NCBI RefSeq assembly: GCF_900112335.1 | Contig: NZ_FOLG01000002.1 | Span: forward strand, 406,810-470,809 | Direction of reading: 5' to 3' | Origin: Tropicimonas isoalkanivorans | GTDB lineage: Bacteria > Pseudomonadota > Alphaproteobacteria > Rhodobacterales > Rhodobacteraceae | DNA length: 64,000 nt | In this document: positions 17,101 to 25,029 of the stretch, one piece after another | Layout of the letters: every line of letters begins with the position of its first letter | Position numbering within the stretch: the first letter of the stretch is position 1 | Notes under the pieces: model-generated | The model's input: only the letters and a program-made list of their open reading frames with translations | Told to the model about the DNA's origin: nothing | Databases searched by the model: none | Program-made: the position numbers and the translations under genes

Positions 17101-17554
17101 GCCCGTCCGCGTGCTGCCGACCCACACATACTTCTATGGCATGGAGCCGGGTGACGAGATCACGCCGGAGATCGAGCCGGGCAAGTCTCTGGAGATCCGG
17201 ATGCTTGCCGTATCGGAGACCAACGAGGAAGGCGAGGTGAAGGCGTTCTTCGAGCTGAACGGGGAGCCCAGGATCATCCGCGTTCCGGACCGGAAGGTGA
17301 AAAGCGCGCTCAAGGCGCGCCCGAAGGTGGACGTGGCCAATCCCAACCACATCGGTGCGCCGATGCCCGGGGTGATCGCGACGGTGGGCGTGTCGGCGGG
17401 GCAGTCCGTCTCGGCGGGCGATCTGCTGGTCACGATCGAGGCGATGAAGATGGAGACCGGCCTGCGCGCGGAACGGGACTCGGTGGTCAAGGCCGTTCAC
17501 GTGCGCCCGGGCGACCAGATCGACGCGAAGGACCTGCTGGTGGAACTGGAGTAG
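14114..17554 (+). CDS. pyc: Pyruvate carboxylase
   Basis: Biotin enzyme that makes oxaloacetate from pyruvate, bicarbonate and ATP to feed the TCA cycle. The 1146 residues carry all domains on one chain: biotin carboxylase (KKILVANRGEIAIRVMRA at the start, then an ATP-grasp with GGGGRGM), carboxyltransferase (DTTMRDGHQSLLATRMR, metal-binding HLHTHDT), and the C-terminal biotinyl domain with EAMKMET, lysine 1112. ATG 14114 follows AAGGGAG; the longer open frame from 13973 is not supported. Divergent from uvrD. Confidence 0.97.
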   Translation: MPEFKKILVANRGEIAIRVMRAASEMRKRTVAIYAEEDKLSLHRFKADEAYRIGEGMGPVAAYLSIEEIIRVARACGADAIHPGYGLLSENPNFVDACTEAGIAFIGPRAETMRQLGDKASARRIAMEAGVPVIPATEVLGDDMAEIKRQAAEIGYPLMLKASWGGGGRGMRPVLSEDELADKVLEGRREAEAAFGNGEGYLEKMITRARHVEVQILGDSQGHIYHLWERDCSVQRRNQKVLERAPAPYLSGAQREKLCSLGRKICEHVGYQCAGTVEFLMDMETGEFYFIEVNPRIQVEHTVTEEVTGIDIVRAQILVTEGKSLVEATGIASQYDVTLDGHAMQCRITTEDPRNNFIPDYGRITGYRGATGMGVRLDGGTAYSGAVITRYYDSLLEKLTVWAPTPEATIARMSRALREFRVRGVATNINFVDNLLQHPKFLNNEYHTKFIDESPELFQFPRRKDRATKLLHYIADTTVNGHPDVAGRPKPPEDIRDPALPPLQTQFPVPGTRNILEEFGPQAVADWMAEQKRLLITDTTMRDGHQSLLATRMRSLDMIRAAPAYAANLPQLFSVECWGGATFDVAYRFLQECPWQRLRDLREAMPNLMTQMLLRGANGVGYTTYPDNVVRAFVKQAAETGIDVFRVFDSLNWVENMRVAMDAVIEAEKVCEGTVCYTGDILNPDRAKYDLKYYVSMASELKEAGAHILGVKDMAGLLKPAAARILIKALKEEVGLPIHLHTHDTAGIACATILAASEAGVDAVDCAMDSFSGNTSQATLGTIVEALAHTDRDPGLDIEEVRRISNYFEAVRGHYVAFESSMQAPASEVYLHEMPGGQFTNLKAQARSMGLEERWHEVAHMYAEVNRMFGDIVKVTPSSKVVGDMALMMVSQGLTREEVEDPDREVAFPQSVVDMMYGNLGQPPGGWPKALQAKILKGEKPLTTRPGADVPPVDLEATRQEVSKRLDEEIDDEDLNGYLMYPKVFSEYVARHKEYGPVRVLPTHTYFYGMEPGDEITPEIEPGKSLEIRMLAVSETNEEGEVKAFFELNGEPRIIRVPDRKVKSALKARPKVDVANPNHIGAPMPGVIATVGVSAGQSVSAGDLLVTIEAMKMETGLRAERDSVVKAVHVRPGDQIDAKDLLVELE

Positions 17555-17590
17555 AGCCGCGCCCGCCGGCGAACGGGAAAGGGAGCGGCC

Positions 17591-17977
17591 ATGCTGCACG
17601 TCACGCCCATCTACGCGGGGCTTTTGGGGCTGCTGTTCGCTGCGCTGAGCCTGCGGGTCATACAGGCCCGCCGGCGCCTCGGCATCTCGCTTGGAGACGG
17701 GGGTGAGGCGGAGCTACAGCGGCGGGTCCGCAGCCAGGCGAACTGCGCCGAATATGCCCCCTTCGGCATCCTGCTGCTCGCCCTCGCGGAGCTTCAGGGA
17801 ATGGCCGGCGCGTTGCTCCACCTCTTCGGCGCGATGCTGTTTTTGGGCCGTGTCGTCCACGCATGGAGCCTGGCCCAGACGCCTCAGGTCTTGCCCGCCC
17901 GCGTCGCCGGGATGGCGCTGACGTTGTTCAGCCTCATCCCGGTCGCGCTGGCGAATATCCTGATGGCGGTGATCTGA
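17591..17977 (+). CDS. MAPEG-family membrane protein
   Basis: A 128-residue protein with four predicted membrane helices and the MAPEG-type (glutathione-linked eicosanoid metabolism family) signature ELQRRVRSQANCAEYAPFGI in the first cytoplasmic loop. Bacterial members are of mostly unknown substrate; glutathione-dependent detoxification is possible. It lies 36 bp after pyc with GGGAG upstream of ATG 17591 and may be co-transcribed. Its stop is one base from the stop of the converging reductase gene. Confidence 0.85.
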   Translation: MLHVTPIYAGLLGLLFAALSLRVIQARRRLGISLGDGGEAELQRRVRSQANCAEYAPFGILLLALAELQGMAGALLHLFGAMLFLGRVVHAWSLAQTPQVLPARVAGMALTLFSLIPVALANILMAVI

Positions 17978-17978
17978 C

Positions 17979-18545
17979 TCACGCGGCCTCGCGCAGTCCC
18001 TTGAGTGCCCGGCTCCACTTCGCGAGTTCCGCCAGCATCGTGTCCGCGCTTTTCTTGTGGATATCTTCGGCGACGAAGGCGTCGTCCTTCAGGTAGTCGA
18101 ACACCATCGGGATCGTTACCTGTTCCGGAATCGGCATCATCCGCAGCGCGGTGAGCACCCCCTTGGAGGACTGCACCGACCGCAATCCGCCGGAAACGCC
18201 GCCGTAGCTGACGAAGCTCACCGGTTTGTAGGCCCACTCGTTGTAGAGGTAATCCAGAGCGTTCACCAACGTCGCGGGCATGGTGAAGTTGTATTCCGGA
18301 ATGACGAGGACGAAGGCATCGCTGCCTTCGACGATTTCGCTCCACTTGCGAGTGTGCTCGTGCTGATACTTCTGCGCCTTCGGATGGTTCGGCTCGTCCA
18401 GCATCGGCAGCTCCAGCTCCGCCAGATCCGTCAGAACGGTGTCGAACCCGACCTCGTTCTCCCGAGCGTGCGCGTAGATCCAATCGCCGACAGGTTTGCC
18501 CACCCGGCCCGGCCGCGTGCTGGTGATAATGACGTTCAGCTTCAT
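17979..18545 (-). CDS. NADPH-dependent FMN reductase family protein
   Basis: Flavodoxin-fold oxidoreductase of about 188 residues. The N-terminal phosphate loop TSTRPGRVGKPVGDW binds FMN, and PEYNFTMPATLVNALDYL plus SYGGVSGG match the NADPH-dependent FMN/quinone reductase group. The substrate is not evident. ATG 18545 has GGGA nine bases upstream; the ATG at 18554 has that GGGA only one base away and is less likely. Converges on the MAPEG gene with a one-base gap. Confidence 0.9.
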   Translation of the reverse strand: MKLNVIITSTRPGRVGKPVGDWIYAHARENEVGFDTVLTDLAELELPMLDEPNHPKAQKYQHEHTRKWSEIVEGSDAFVLVIPEYNFTMPATLVNALDYLYNEWAYKPVSFVSYGGVSGGLRSVQSSKGVLTALRMMPIPEQVTIPMVFDYLKDDAFVAEDIHKKSADTMLAELAKWSRALKGLREAA

Positions 18546-18715
18546 GTCATACATTCCCAAATCTATACCTGAGGTCCGGCAGATGCCGGAGCCTTCGCAG
18601 TTGCTTCCCGGTTCAACCTAAGTCGGACGCGGAGATTTCCAACGCAGCAGGCGCACAGCCCCTGTGCTCACGCGAAGGCTGCCCGCGATTTTTCGCATAG
18701 CTCCGCGTTTTCCCC

Positions 18716-18743
18716 TTGAAGCGTCCGGCGCCTCCCGTTAAAT
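18716..18743 (+). promoter_or_regulatory. Predicted promoter of the tRNA-Gly pair
   Basis: TTGAAG (18716-18721) and TTAAAT (18738-18743) with 16 bp between, ending 18 bp before the first tRNA-Gly. CTTGAA also resembles an RpoH -35 element. Confidence 0.5.
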
Positions 18744-18761
18744 CCCCGCTCACTCTCGGAT

Positions 18762-18836
18762 GCGGGCGTAGCTCAGGGGTAGAGCATTACCTTGCCAAGG
18801 TAAGGGTCGTGAGTTCGAATCTCATCGCCCGCTCCA
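18762..18836 (+). tRNA. tRNA-Gly (anticodon GCC), copy 1
   Basis: A 75-nt cloverleaf with acceptor GCGGGCG / CGCCCGC, D arm GCTC...GAGC, anticodon loop TTGCCAA (GCC), T arm GTGAG-TTCGAAT-CTCAT and encoded CCA end. Confidence 0.97.
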
Positions 18837-18913
18837 GGAGAGAGGTTGAGGCCGGTTCTGTCGGCTTGCAACCGGCGGGCGGGGCCGCTAACCCTCGCAC
18901 AGTCTCTAGGGGC

Positions 18914-18988
18914 GCGGGCGTAGCTCAGGGGTAGAGCATTACCTTGCCAAGGTAAGGGTCGTGAGTTCGAATCTCATCGCCCGCTCCA
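18914..18988 (+). tRNA. tRNA-Gly (anticodon GCC), copy 2
   Basis: Identical in sequence to the copy at 18762, with encoded CCA; the 77-bp spacer between them has no hairpin of note, so both may be cut from one precursor. Confidence 0.97.
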
Positions 18989-19109
18989 AAGAGAAAACCT
19001 CCCAAGACAAACGATCCTTCGCCGCCACGGCAGCGGCCTGCGCGGATGCAAGCCCTTGGAACGGCTTGGCGTCCCTTGTATGGAACGCTGGTCAGACCGG
19101 AGACGACAG

Positions 19110-19697
19110 ATGCGCAAGGCGAAAATCGAACGGGCCACCAGTGAAACGAAGATCTCCGTCGAGGTCGATCTCGACGGCACGGGCCGCTACGACTGCAAGA
19201 CGGGCGTGGGGTTTTTCGATCACATGCTGGAGCAGCTCGCCCGACATTCGCTGATCGACCTGACGGTGCGCGCCGACGGAGATTTGCATATCGACGACCA
19301 CCACACGGTGGAGGACACCGGCATCGCGTTTGGTCAGGCGCTGACGCAGGCGCTCGGCGACAAGCGGGGCATCCGGCGCTACGGCTCGTTCCTGCTGGCG
19401 ATGGACGACTCGCTCGTACGCGCGGCGCTGGACCTGTCCGGGCGGCCCTACCTGGTCTGGAACGTGGACTTCACCGCGGCCAAGATCGGCACATTCGACA
19501 CCGAGCTGGTGCGGGAGTTCTTCCAGGCGCTATCCACCCACGGCGGGATCACCCTGAACGTCGCGCGGCTCGACGGGATCAACAGCCACCACGTGGCGGA
19601 GGCCGCGTTCAAGGCCGTGGCGCGGGCGCTGCGCGAGGCGGTTGAGCCGGACCCGCGCAAGGGTGACGAGATCCCTTCGACCAAGGGGATGCTCTGA
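19110..19697 (+). CDS. hisB: Imidazoleglycerol-phosphate dehydratase
   Basis: Converts imidazole-glycerol phosphate to imidazole-acetol phosphate, step seven of histidine synthesis. The 195-residue monofunctional form shows [15 protein letters not shown] and [15 protein letters not shown], holding metal-binding His and Glu residues, and a second [13 protein letters not shown] site near the end. ATG 19110 follows GGAGACGAC; an upstream ATG at 19056 adds a non-conserved extension. hisH starts one base after its stop. Confidence 0.97.
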   Translation: MRKAKIERATSETKISVEVDLDGTGRYDCKTGVGFFDHMLEQLARHSLIDLTVRADGDLHIDDHHTVEDTGIAFGQALTQALGDKRGIRRYGSFLLAMDDSLVRAALDLSGRPYLVWNVDFTAAKIGTFDTELVREFFQALSTHGGITLNVARLDGINSHHVAEAAFKAVARALREAVEPDPRKGDEIPSTKGML

Positions 19698-19698
19698 C

Positions 19699-20340
19699 AT
19701 GCCCCTGACGGTCGTGGTCGACTACGAGAGCGGCAACCTGCACTCGGCGGAGAAGGCGTTCCAGCGGATGGCGGCAGAGACCGGCGCGGGCGACGTTGTC
19801 GTGAGCGGCAAGCCGGAGGACGTGGCCCGGGCCGACCGGATCGTTCTGCCGGGCGACGGTGCGTTCCCCTCCTGCAAGGCCGCAATCGACGGCCATTCGG
19901 GGCTGCACGAGGCGATCGAGGAGGCGGTGCGCGGCAAGGGCCGCCCGTTCCTGGGGATCTGCATCGGAATGCAGATGATGGCGACCGTCGGACGGGAGTA
20001 CCAAGACACGCCCGGCTTCGGCTGGATCGGGGGCGAGGTCGTCGCGATCACGCCCGAGGACCCGGCGCTGAAGGTGCCGCACATGGGCTGGAACGACCTT
20101 GTGGTCACCGGCGCGCACCCGGTTCTGGAAGGTCTCGCGACCGGCGATCATGCGTATTTCGTCCATTCCTATCAGGTGGTTGTCGAAGACCCAGCGCACC
20201 GACTCGCCTATGCCGACTACGGCGGGCCAGTGACCGCGATCATCGGGCGGGACACCATGATCGGCACCCAGTTCCACCCGGAGAAGAGCCAGGCGGCGGG
20301 GCTGCGGCTGATCTCCAACTTCCTGAGCTGGGCACCCTGA
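19699..20340 (+). CDS. hisH: Imidazole glycerol phosphate synthase, glutaminase subunit
   Basis: Class I glutamine amidotransferase that supplies ammonia to HisF. The 213 residues include LPGDGAFPSC, the nucleophile elbow FLGICIGMQMM with its catalytic cysteine, and the GTQFHPEKSQ His/Glu pair. Start chosen at ATG 19699, one base after hisB, because MPLTVVVDYESGNL matches the family N-terminus. Confidence 0.97.
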   Translation: MPLTVVVDYESGNLHSAEKAFQRMAAETGAGDVVVSGKPEDVARADRIVLPGDGAFPSCKAAIDGHSGLHEAIEEAVRGKGRPFLGICIGMQMMATVGREYQDTPGFGWIGGEVVAITPEDPALKVPHMGWNDLVVTGAHPVLEGLATGDHAYFVHSYQVVVEDPAHRLAYADYGGPVTAIIGRDTMIGTQFHPEKSQAAGLRLISNFLSWAP

Positions 20341-20463
20341 TCTCTTGCGCCCGCTGGCGGGTGGCCCTGCCCTGCACCGCCGTGGACGGTGACGTTGGGT
20401 CGCTTTGCATCTTCCCGTTCTGCATGCCAGAGACTGAACGAAAACACTAGCAAGGCCCCCACC

Positions 20464-21198
20464 ATGATCCTCTACCCCGCGATAGACCTGAAAGACGGCA
20501 ACTGCGTACGCCTGCTCAAGGGCGACATGGACAAGGCCACCGTGTTCGGCGACGACCCGGCCGCACAGGCCCGCAAGTTCGTCGATGCCGGGTGCGAATG
20601 GCTGCATCTGGTGGACCTCAACGGCGCCTTCGCCGGCCATCCGGTCAACGCCGCGGCGGTGGAGGCGATCCTGGCCGCGGTAAAGGTACCGGTGCAGCTT
20701 GGCGGTGGCATCCGGGATCTGGAAACCGTGGAGATGTGGCTCGCGAAGGGCGTCTCCCGCGTGATCCTGGGCACCGTGGCAGTCGAGGACCCCGAGCTTG
20801 TCCGGGAGGCCGCGACGCGGTTTCCGGGCAGGGTCGCCGTCGGGCTCGACGCGCGGCGGGGCAAGGTCGCCACGCGTGGCTGGGCGGAGGAGACGAAGAT
20901 GACCGTCACCGACCTCGCCGGCCGGCTGGAGGGCGCAGGCATTGCCGCGATCATCTACACCGACATCGAACGTGACGGCGCCATGCAGGGGCCGAACGTC
21001 TCCGCGACCGCCGCACTGGCGCGGTCGACGACGATCCCGGTGATCGCGTCTGGCGGCGTATCCTCACTCAAGGACCTGATCGCGCTGCGCAATGCGGTCG
21101 GCATTTCCGGCGTGATCTCGGGCCGCGCGCTCTACGACGGCGCGATCGACCTGAGCGAGGCGCTGGAGGTGCTCAGGACCCCGCCGCAGCAGCCGTGA
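20464..21198 (+). CDS. hisA: ProFAR isomerase
   Basis: TIM-barrel enzyme that opens the ribose of ProFAR to PRFAR. The 244 residues begin [17 protein letters not shown] with the catalytic aspartate; QLGGGIRD and the second-half [27 protein letters not shown] phosphate-binding loops are present. It follows hisH by 123 bp. Its last 26 bp overlap the 3' end of the DUF302 gene on the other strand. Confidence 0.97.
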   Translation: MILYPAIDLKDGNCVRLLKGDMDKATVFGDDPAAQARKFVDAGCEWLHLVDLNGAFAGHPVNAAAVEAILAAVKVPVQLGGGIRDLETVEMWLAKGVSRVILGTVAVEDPELVREAATRFPGRVAVGLDARRGKVATRGWAEETKMTVTDLAGRLEGAGIAAIIYTDIERDGAMQGPNVSATAALARSTTIPVIASGGVSSLKDLIALRNAVGISGVISGRALYDGAIDLSEALEVLRTPPQQP

Positions 21199-21616
21199 GC
21201 TTGGCCAGCGCGCCAGACATCATGCCAAGATACGGCGCGTCGGGCGCGATGTCGAGCGCGCCCAGCATGTCTTCCGGACGTTCGTAGGCGAGCCAGACCT
21301 TCCCCTCCCCATCCTCGTAGACGAGCACCCGCAGCGGCAGGAGCAGCCCCGCGCGCGGGTCGTCCTGCATCGCGGGGGTGCCGAGCTTCGGGTTGCCGAA
21401 GACCAGCAGTTGCGACGCGGCAAGCTCCAGCCCGGCGGACTGCGCCCCACCCGCATGGTCGACGCGCGCAAAGACCGTGGCGCCGGCCTGATCGACGGCA
21501 GCTTCAAGCGCATCCATGGTCGCGCCGACGTCCCCGGTGGCAGGCACCTTGATGATTTCGGAGATGGCCGGAGCGGCGACGAGGGCGGCGGCGACCGCAA
21601 GGGACAGGATTTTCAT
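21173..21616 (-). CDS. DUF302 secreted protein
   Basis: A 147-residue protein with a clear signal peptide ([19 protein letters not shown]) followed by a DUF302 domain with [10 protein letters not shown]...[14 protein letters not shown] and [23 protein letters not shown]302 proteins bind small ligands or metals in other folds, but the function here is unknown. It lies between hisA and hisF on the opposite strand, overlapping the hisA end by 26 bp, so it splits the histidine operon. Divergent from hisF with a promoter-sized gap of 107 bp. Confidence 0.85.
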   Translation of the reverse strand: MKILSLAVAAALVAAPAISEIIKVPATGDVGATMDALEAAVDQAGATVFARVDHAGGAQSAGLELAASQLLVFGNPKLGTPAMQDDPRAGLLLPLRVLVYEDGEGKVWLAYERPEDMLGALDIAPDAPYLGMMSGALAKLTAAAAGS

Positions 21617-21723
21617 GGCTCGTTTCCTCCCGAGGTGAGCATGCAGAACGGCGCCTCTATGCTCTGGCGTCTTTGCGCCCAAGCCCATAAAACACTCCGT
21701 GATAAGCCAAGGATCGCCGCCGC

Positions 21724-22485
21724 ATGCTCAAGACCCGCATCATTCCCTGCCTCGACGTCAAGGAGGGGCGCGTCGTCAAGGGCGTGAACTTCGTCGACCT
21801 GATCGACGCGGGCGACCCCGTGGAGGCGGCCAAGGCCTATGACGCCGCCGGTGCCGACGAACTCTGCTTTCTGGACATCAACGCCACCCACGAGAACCGG
21901 GGCACGATGTACGACCTCGCCACGCGCACGGCGGAACAATGCTTCATGCCGCTGACCATCGGGGGCGGCGTGCGGACGCCGGAAGATGTTCGCAACCTGC
22001 TGCTCGCCGGGGCCGACAAGGTCAGTTTCAACTCCGCCGCCGTGGCGGACCCCGACGTGGTCGCGCGCGCCGCGGAACGGTTCGGCAGCCAGTGCATCGT
22101 CGTGGCCATCGATGCCAAGACCGTGGCGCCGGGCAAATGGGAGATCTTCACCCACGGCGGCCGGCGGCCGACCGGGATCGACGCCGTGGAGTTTGCCCGC
22201 ACGGTCGTGGCAAAGGGCGCAGGCGAGATCCTGTTGACCTCCATGGACCGGGACGGCACGCGGGCGGGTTTCAACCTGCCCCTGACGCGGGCGATCTCGG
22301 AGGCGGTCCACGTGCCCGTCATCGCGTCCGGCGGCGTGGGCACGCTGGACCATCTCGTCGAGGGCGTGACGGAGGGCGGCGCGAGCGCCGTTCTGGCGGC
22401 CTCCATTTTTCACTTCGGGGATTTTACGATACGCGAGGCCAAGGAGCATATGGCGGCGGCGGGCATTCCCGTGCGCCTGAACTGA
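21724..22485 (+). CDS. hisF: Imidazole glycerol phosphate synthase, cyclase subunit
   Basis: TIM-barrel partner of HisH that makes imidazole-glycerol phosphate and AICAR from PRFAR and ammonia. The 253 residues start [20 protein letters not shown] with the catalytic Asp, then [29 protein letters not shown] (second catalytic Asp) and [13 protein letters not shown]. The divergent DUF302 gene implies that hisF has its own promoter in the 107-bp gap. Confidence 0.98.
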   Translation: MLKTRIIPCLDVKEGRVVKGVNFVDLIDAGDPVEAAKAYDAAGADELCFLDINATHENRGTMYDLATRTAEQCFMPLTIGGGVRTPEDVRNLLLAGADKVSFNSAAVADPDVVARAAERFGSQCIVVAIDAKTVAPGKWEIFTHGGRRPTGIDAVEFARTVVAKGAGEILLTSMDRDGTRAGFNLPLTRAISEAVHVPVIASGGVGTLDHLVEGVTEGGASAVLAASIFHFGDFTIREAKEHMAAAGIPVRLN

Positions 22486-22553
22486 ACCGACGGGCCACGG
22501 GGGGCTAGCCCACCGCACCCCCCGGGATATTCGCGGACACAAGAAGGGACGAT

Positions 22554-22868
22554 ATGAGCGCATTGCACCGGCTGGCGGAGACCATCGAGGCGCGCAAGGG
22601 GGCGGACCCGGAGAGCTCCTGGACGGCCAAGCTGTTCCACAAGGGACCGGAAAAATGCGCCGAGAAGTTCGGCGAGGAGGCCGTGGAGGCGATCATCGAA
22701 GCGGTGAAGGGGGATCGAGCGCGGCTCGCGTCTGAGGCGGCCGACGTTCTCTATCACATGCTTGTGATGTGCGCGGCCCGGGACGTGGGGCTTGCCGACA
22801 TCGAAGCGGAGCTCGAACGGCGCGAGGGCACGTCGGGCATCGCCGAAAAGGCGGCGCGGACGCCCTAG
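22554..22868 (+). CDS. hisE: Phosphoribosyl-ATP pyrophosphatase
   Basis: Hydrolyses PR-ATP to PR-AMP, step two of histidine synthesis. The 104-residue all-alpha protein has WTAKLFHKGPEKCAEKFGEE and VEAIIEAVKGD, with the metal-binding glutamates of the MazG-like fold, then EAADVLYHMLVM. It is separate from HisI. Its last four bases overlap the converging CoA-binding gene. Confidence 0.97.
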   Translation: MSALHRLAETIEARKGADPESSWTAKLFHKGPEKCAEKFGEEAVEAIIEAVKGDRARLASEAADVLYHMLVMCAARDVGLADIEAELERREGTSGIAEKAARTP

Positions 22869-23311
22869 GCGGCGGAGATGTCGCTTAGATCCTGGTGCCC
22901 GAACAGGCGCGGGTATTCCACCTTGGGGCACCGGTTCTCGATAACGGTCAGGCCGTGGGACCGCGCAAGCGCGGCGGCCTCCGCATTTTGAACGCCGATC
23001 TGCATCCAGACGGTGCGCAGCCCGGGGAGGCTTTCAATCGCCTCCTCCACAACGGGCAGAACCTCGCTCGACCGGCGAAAGATATCAATCATATCAACGG
23101 GTTCAGTAATATCTGACAGGCGCGCCACCGCCGTCTCTCCGAACAGCCGATTGCCCGCCTGACCCGGATTCACGGGGATGATACGGTATCCGCGGTCGCG
23201 CAGGTACTGGGAGACGAAGTGGCTCGGGCGCCCGGGGTTCGCCGATGCGCCGACACAGGCGATCACACGGGTGGTGCGGAAAACGGTGCGGAGGAGGTCG
23301 TCGGTGGCCAT
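22865..23311 (-). CDS. CoA-binding Rossmann-fold protein, YccU-like
   Basis: A 148-residue protein of the CoA-binding/succinyl-CoA-ligase-like family. It has the nucleotide loop VGASANPGRPSHFVSQYL, IIPVNPG, and the late WMQIGVQNAEAAALA and VIENRCPKVEYPRL. Function within the group is unknown. ATG 23311 has a GAAGGGC Shine-Dalgarno. An intrinsic-terminator hairpin ends only 17 nt before the start codon, so expression probably depends on read-through of, or promotion inside, that leader. Confidence 0.87.
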   Translation of the reverse strand: MATDDLLRTVFRTTRVIACVGASANPGRPSHFVSQYLRDRGYRIIPVNPGQAGNRLFGETAVARLSDITEPVDMIDIFRRSSEVLPVVEEAIESLPGLRTVWMQIGVQNAEAAALARSHGLTVIENRCPKVEYPRLFGHQDLSDISAA

Positions 23312-23328
23312 ACCGGGTGCCCTTCAAG

Positions 23329-23440
23329 AAAAAGGCGCCCGGGAACATAACCGGGCGCCGAGTGTGGAACGAGGGACAGTGCAGCGAGTTGCGTCTGTTC
23401 CAATCTTCGCAACTCATGGGATAAACTTAGGAATCCCATG
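23329..23440 (-). ncRNA. Structured leader or small RNA before the CoA-binding gene
   Basis: On the minus strand three hairpins follow each other: CATGGGAT/ATCCCATG (23440-23415, 8 bp), AGTTGCG/CGCAACT (23414-23387, 7 bp, immediately adjacent), and a terminator-like stem GGCGCCCGG/CCGGGCGCC (23359-23334) with a TTTTT run. A GGAAC and a GTTCC inside could form an alternative pairing. This could be a roughly 110-nt sRNA with its own terminator or an attenuator controlling the gene at 22865. No Rfam family was recognised by eye. Confidence 0.55.
23334..23359 (-). terminator. Intrinsic terminator 17 nt before a start codon
   Basis: Nine perfect base pairs, 8-nt loop, then TTTTTCTT on the minus strand. 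It would end transcripts from the zinc-ribbon gene, but its closeness to the next start codon makes an attenuator role possible. Confidence 0.75.
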
Positions 23441-23508
23441 AAAGGTTCCAAGAGGTCGGCACATTTATGTGATTTTTTTTTCGCAGCCCGAAGATGCGGT
23501 GGCCCGCC

Positions 23509-23805
23509 TCAGTCGAACAGATCCTCCAGATCGTCGAGGACATCTTTAAATAGTTTCCCCAGCCTCGGCTTTCGCCTCTTGCGTGTCTTCGTCCGCTTCG
23601 GCGTCTTTCGACCCGTGTGAGGCGCCGGGGCGGTGGTCGTTTTGCCCTGCCCGCGCCCGGCCGTCGGTTCGACCGGAATGGACTTCAGCTGACGCAGCGG
23701 TGCCCCGCACGCGGCACAGGCGAGTTCGTGGCGCCCGCTATCCAGAACCAGCGCGGCGCGGGTGCCGCAATAGCAGCAGGTCGCGATCTTGGTGTTTCTA
23801 TGCAT
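23509..23805 (-). CDS. Small zinc-ribbon protein
   Basis: A 98-residue hypothetical protein. The N-terminal half has two CxxC pairs (CCYCGTRAAL and CAACGAP), a zinc ribbon, followed by a proline/threonine-rich linker, a very basic block (KTPKRTKTRKRRKPR) and an acidic tail DVLDDLEDLFD. Nucleic-acid or ribosome contact is plausible from the basic block but not shown. It starts 12 bp after the RNA methyltransferase stop, suggesting an operon. Confidence 0.75.
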   Translation of the reverse strand: MHRNTKIATCCYCGTRAALVLDSGRHELACAACGAPLRQLKSIPVEPTAGRGQGKTTTAPAPHTGRKTPKRTKTRKRRKPRLGKLFKDVLDDLEDLFD

Positions 23806-23817
23806 CCCTTCGTCGGA

Positions 23818-24594
23818 TCAGTCTGACCGACTTGCATATAGGGCCACGGCGGCGGCGTTCGAGACATTGAGGGAGCCGAAGGCGCCGGCTGCGTCAATCC
23901 GTGCAATTCGGTCACAGGTGGCCCGCGTGCGGTCCCGCAGGCCCGGCCCTTCGGCCCCGAGGACAAGCCCCAGCGGAACGCCCGCGTAATCCGCGGCGGC
24001 CTGGGCAAGCCCGGTCTCGGCCTCGCCGTCCAGTCCCAGCATGACGTAGCCCATCTTGCGCAACACCTCCATGCTGTCGGCCAGGTTGCGCACCCGCAGG
24101 TACGGCTGGCGCTCGAGGGCGCCGGAGGCCGTCTTGGCCAGTGCACCAGTCTCGGGCGCGGAATACCGCTGGGGGGCGATCACCGCCCGCGCACCAAAGA
24201 CCTCCGCCGACCGGAGGATCGCACCGACGTTATGGGGGTCGCTGACCCGGTCCAGCAGCACGACCCGGGGGGATTCCTGGCCGGGCTCACAGATGTCCTC
24301 CAGCCGGCCCCAGTCCAGCGGCTTGACCTCCAGCGCCGCGCCCTGGTGGACGGAGCCCGGGTCAAGCGGCGCCGGGAACGTGCGCGGGTCCGCCAGTTCC
24401 GGCTCCATGCCGCTCGCGGCCACCGCATCGGCGAGCTTGTCCGCGGCGTTCTTGGTCAGAACCAGACGGAGACGCTCCCGCGCCGGGTTCTGGAGCGCAT
24501 CGCGAACGGCATGCAGGCCGAACAACCAGACCGTCTCCGCCGCGGCGGCCCGCCGGGCGCGTTCCTTCTCGATGACCCACGCTGGTTTCTTCAT
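23818..24594 (-). CDS. rlmB: RNA 2'-O-ribose methyltransferase, TrmH/RlmB family
   Basis: SPOUT methyltransferase of 258 residues. An N-terminal substrate-binding domain (WLFGLHAVRDALQNPAR) precedes the catalytic knot with LLDRVSDPHNVGAILRSAEVFGA, VLGAEGPGLR and GSLNVSNAAAVALY. RlmB methylates G2251 of 23S rRNA and is the best match, but other TrmH members are close. ATG 24594 is chosen: the frame runs on to 24876 but that would cross the tRNA-Tyr gene on the other strand. Confidence 0.87.
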   Translation of the reverse strand: MKKPAWVIEKERARRAAAAETVWLFGLHAVRDALQNPARERLRLVLTKNAADKLADAVAASGMEPELADPRTFPAPLDPGSVHQGAALEVKPLDWGRLEDICEPGQESPRVVLLDRVSDPHNVGAILRSAEVFGARAVIAPQRYSAPETGALAKTASGALERQPYLRVRNLADSMEVLRKMGYVMLGLDGEAETGLAQAAADYAGVPLGLVLGAEGPGLRDRTRATCDRIARIDAAGAFGSLNVSNAAAVALYASRSD

Positions 24595-24742
24595 CGCTTT
24601 CGTCCCCTTTGCCCCCACCTGCCCCGCAGCGCGCCAAATGGCAAGCGGCAGCGCGAAACCGGGCGCGCATGTGCAGTCCCGGCGGGCTGGAACCATAGAG
24701 TTTGGCGGGGCACTGGCGATCCGGATTCGGTGAATTTTCGGG

Positions 24743-24770
24743 TTGACCCAGCCCCCCCGCGCAGCTATTT
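24743..24770 (+). promoter_or_regulatory. Predicted promoter of tRNA-Tyr
   Basis: TTGACC (24743-24748) and CTATTT (24765-24770) separated by 16 bp, ending 12 bp before the tRNA. TTGAC and CTATxT are typical of strong alphaproteobacterial stable-RNA promoters. Confidence 0.6.
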
Positions 24771-24782
24771 CCGCCCGGCGTC

Positions 24783-24866
24783 GGGCGACGTGCTGCAAGG
24801 TGCGGCAGCGGACTGTAACTCCGCCGGGGAGACCCATGCCTGGTTCGATTCCAGGGTCGCCCACCA
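24783..24866 (+). tRNA. tRNA-Tyr (anticodon GTA)
   Basis: An 84-nt class II cloverleaf: acceptor GGGCGAC / GTCGCCC, anticodon stem-loop GCGGACTGTAACTCCGC with GTA, a long variable arm, T arm CCTGG-TTCGATT-CCAGG and encoded ACCA end. Confidence 0.95.
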
Positions 24867-25029
24867 TTCTCCTCAATAGATCAGGCCAGAGCCATTTCAG
24901 CTGAAGACGATCCGTCGTGGCAGCGCGGATCGAGGACCTTTTGCCCGCTCCGATTGCCCCGTATGCTCACGCCTCGGGACGTAAGCAGGAGATCCGGCAA
25001 CGGATCAAGGCGGCCAACCTCTGGATGCG

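Noticed and set aside
14237-17599. Long minus-strand open frame inside pyc (1120 codons)
   Set aside because: Shadow of the high-GC pyruvate carboxylase gene; the plus-strand frame has all family motifs.
23460-23476. Plus-strand terminator formed by CACAT/ATGTG and a T9 run
   Set aside because: The stem has only five pairs, and no plus-strand gene ends nearby.
24597-24876. N-terminal extension of the RNA methyltransferase
   Set aside because: It would run through tRNA-Tyr on the opposite strand and has no homology-like sequence; the ATG at 24594 fits the family.
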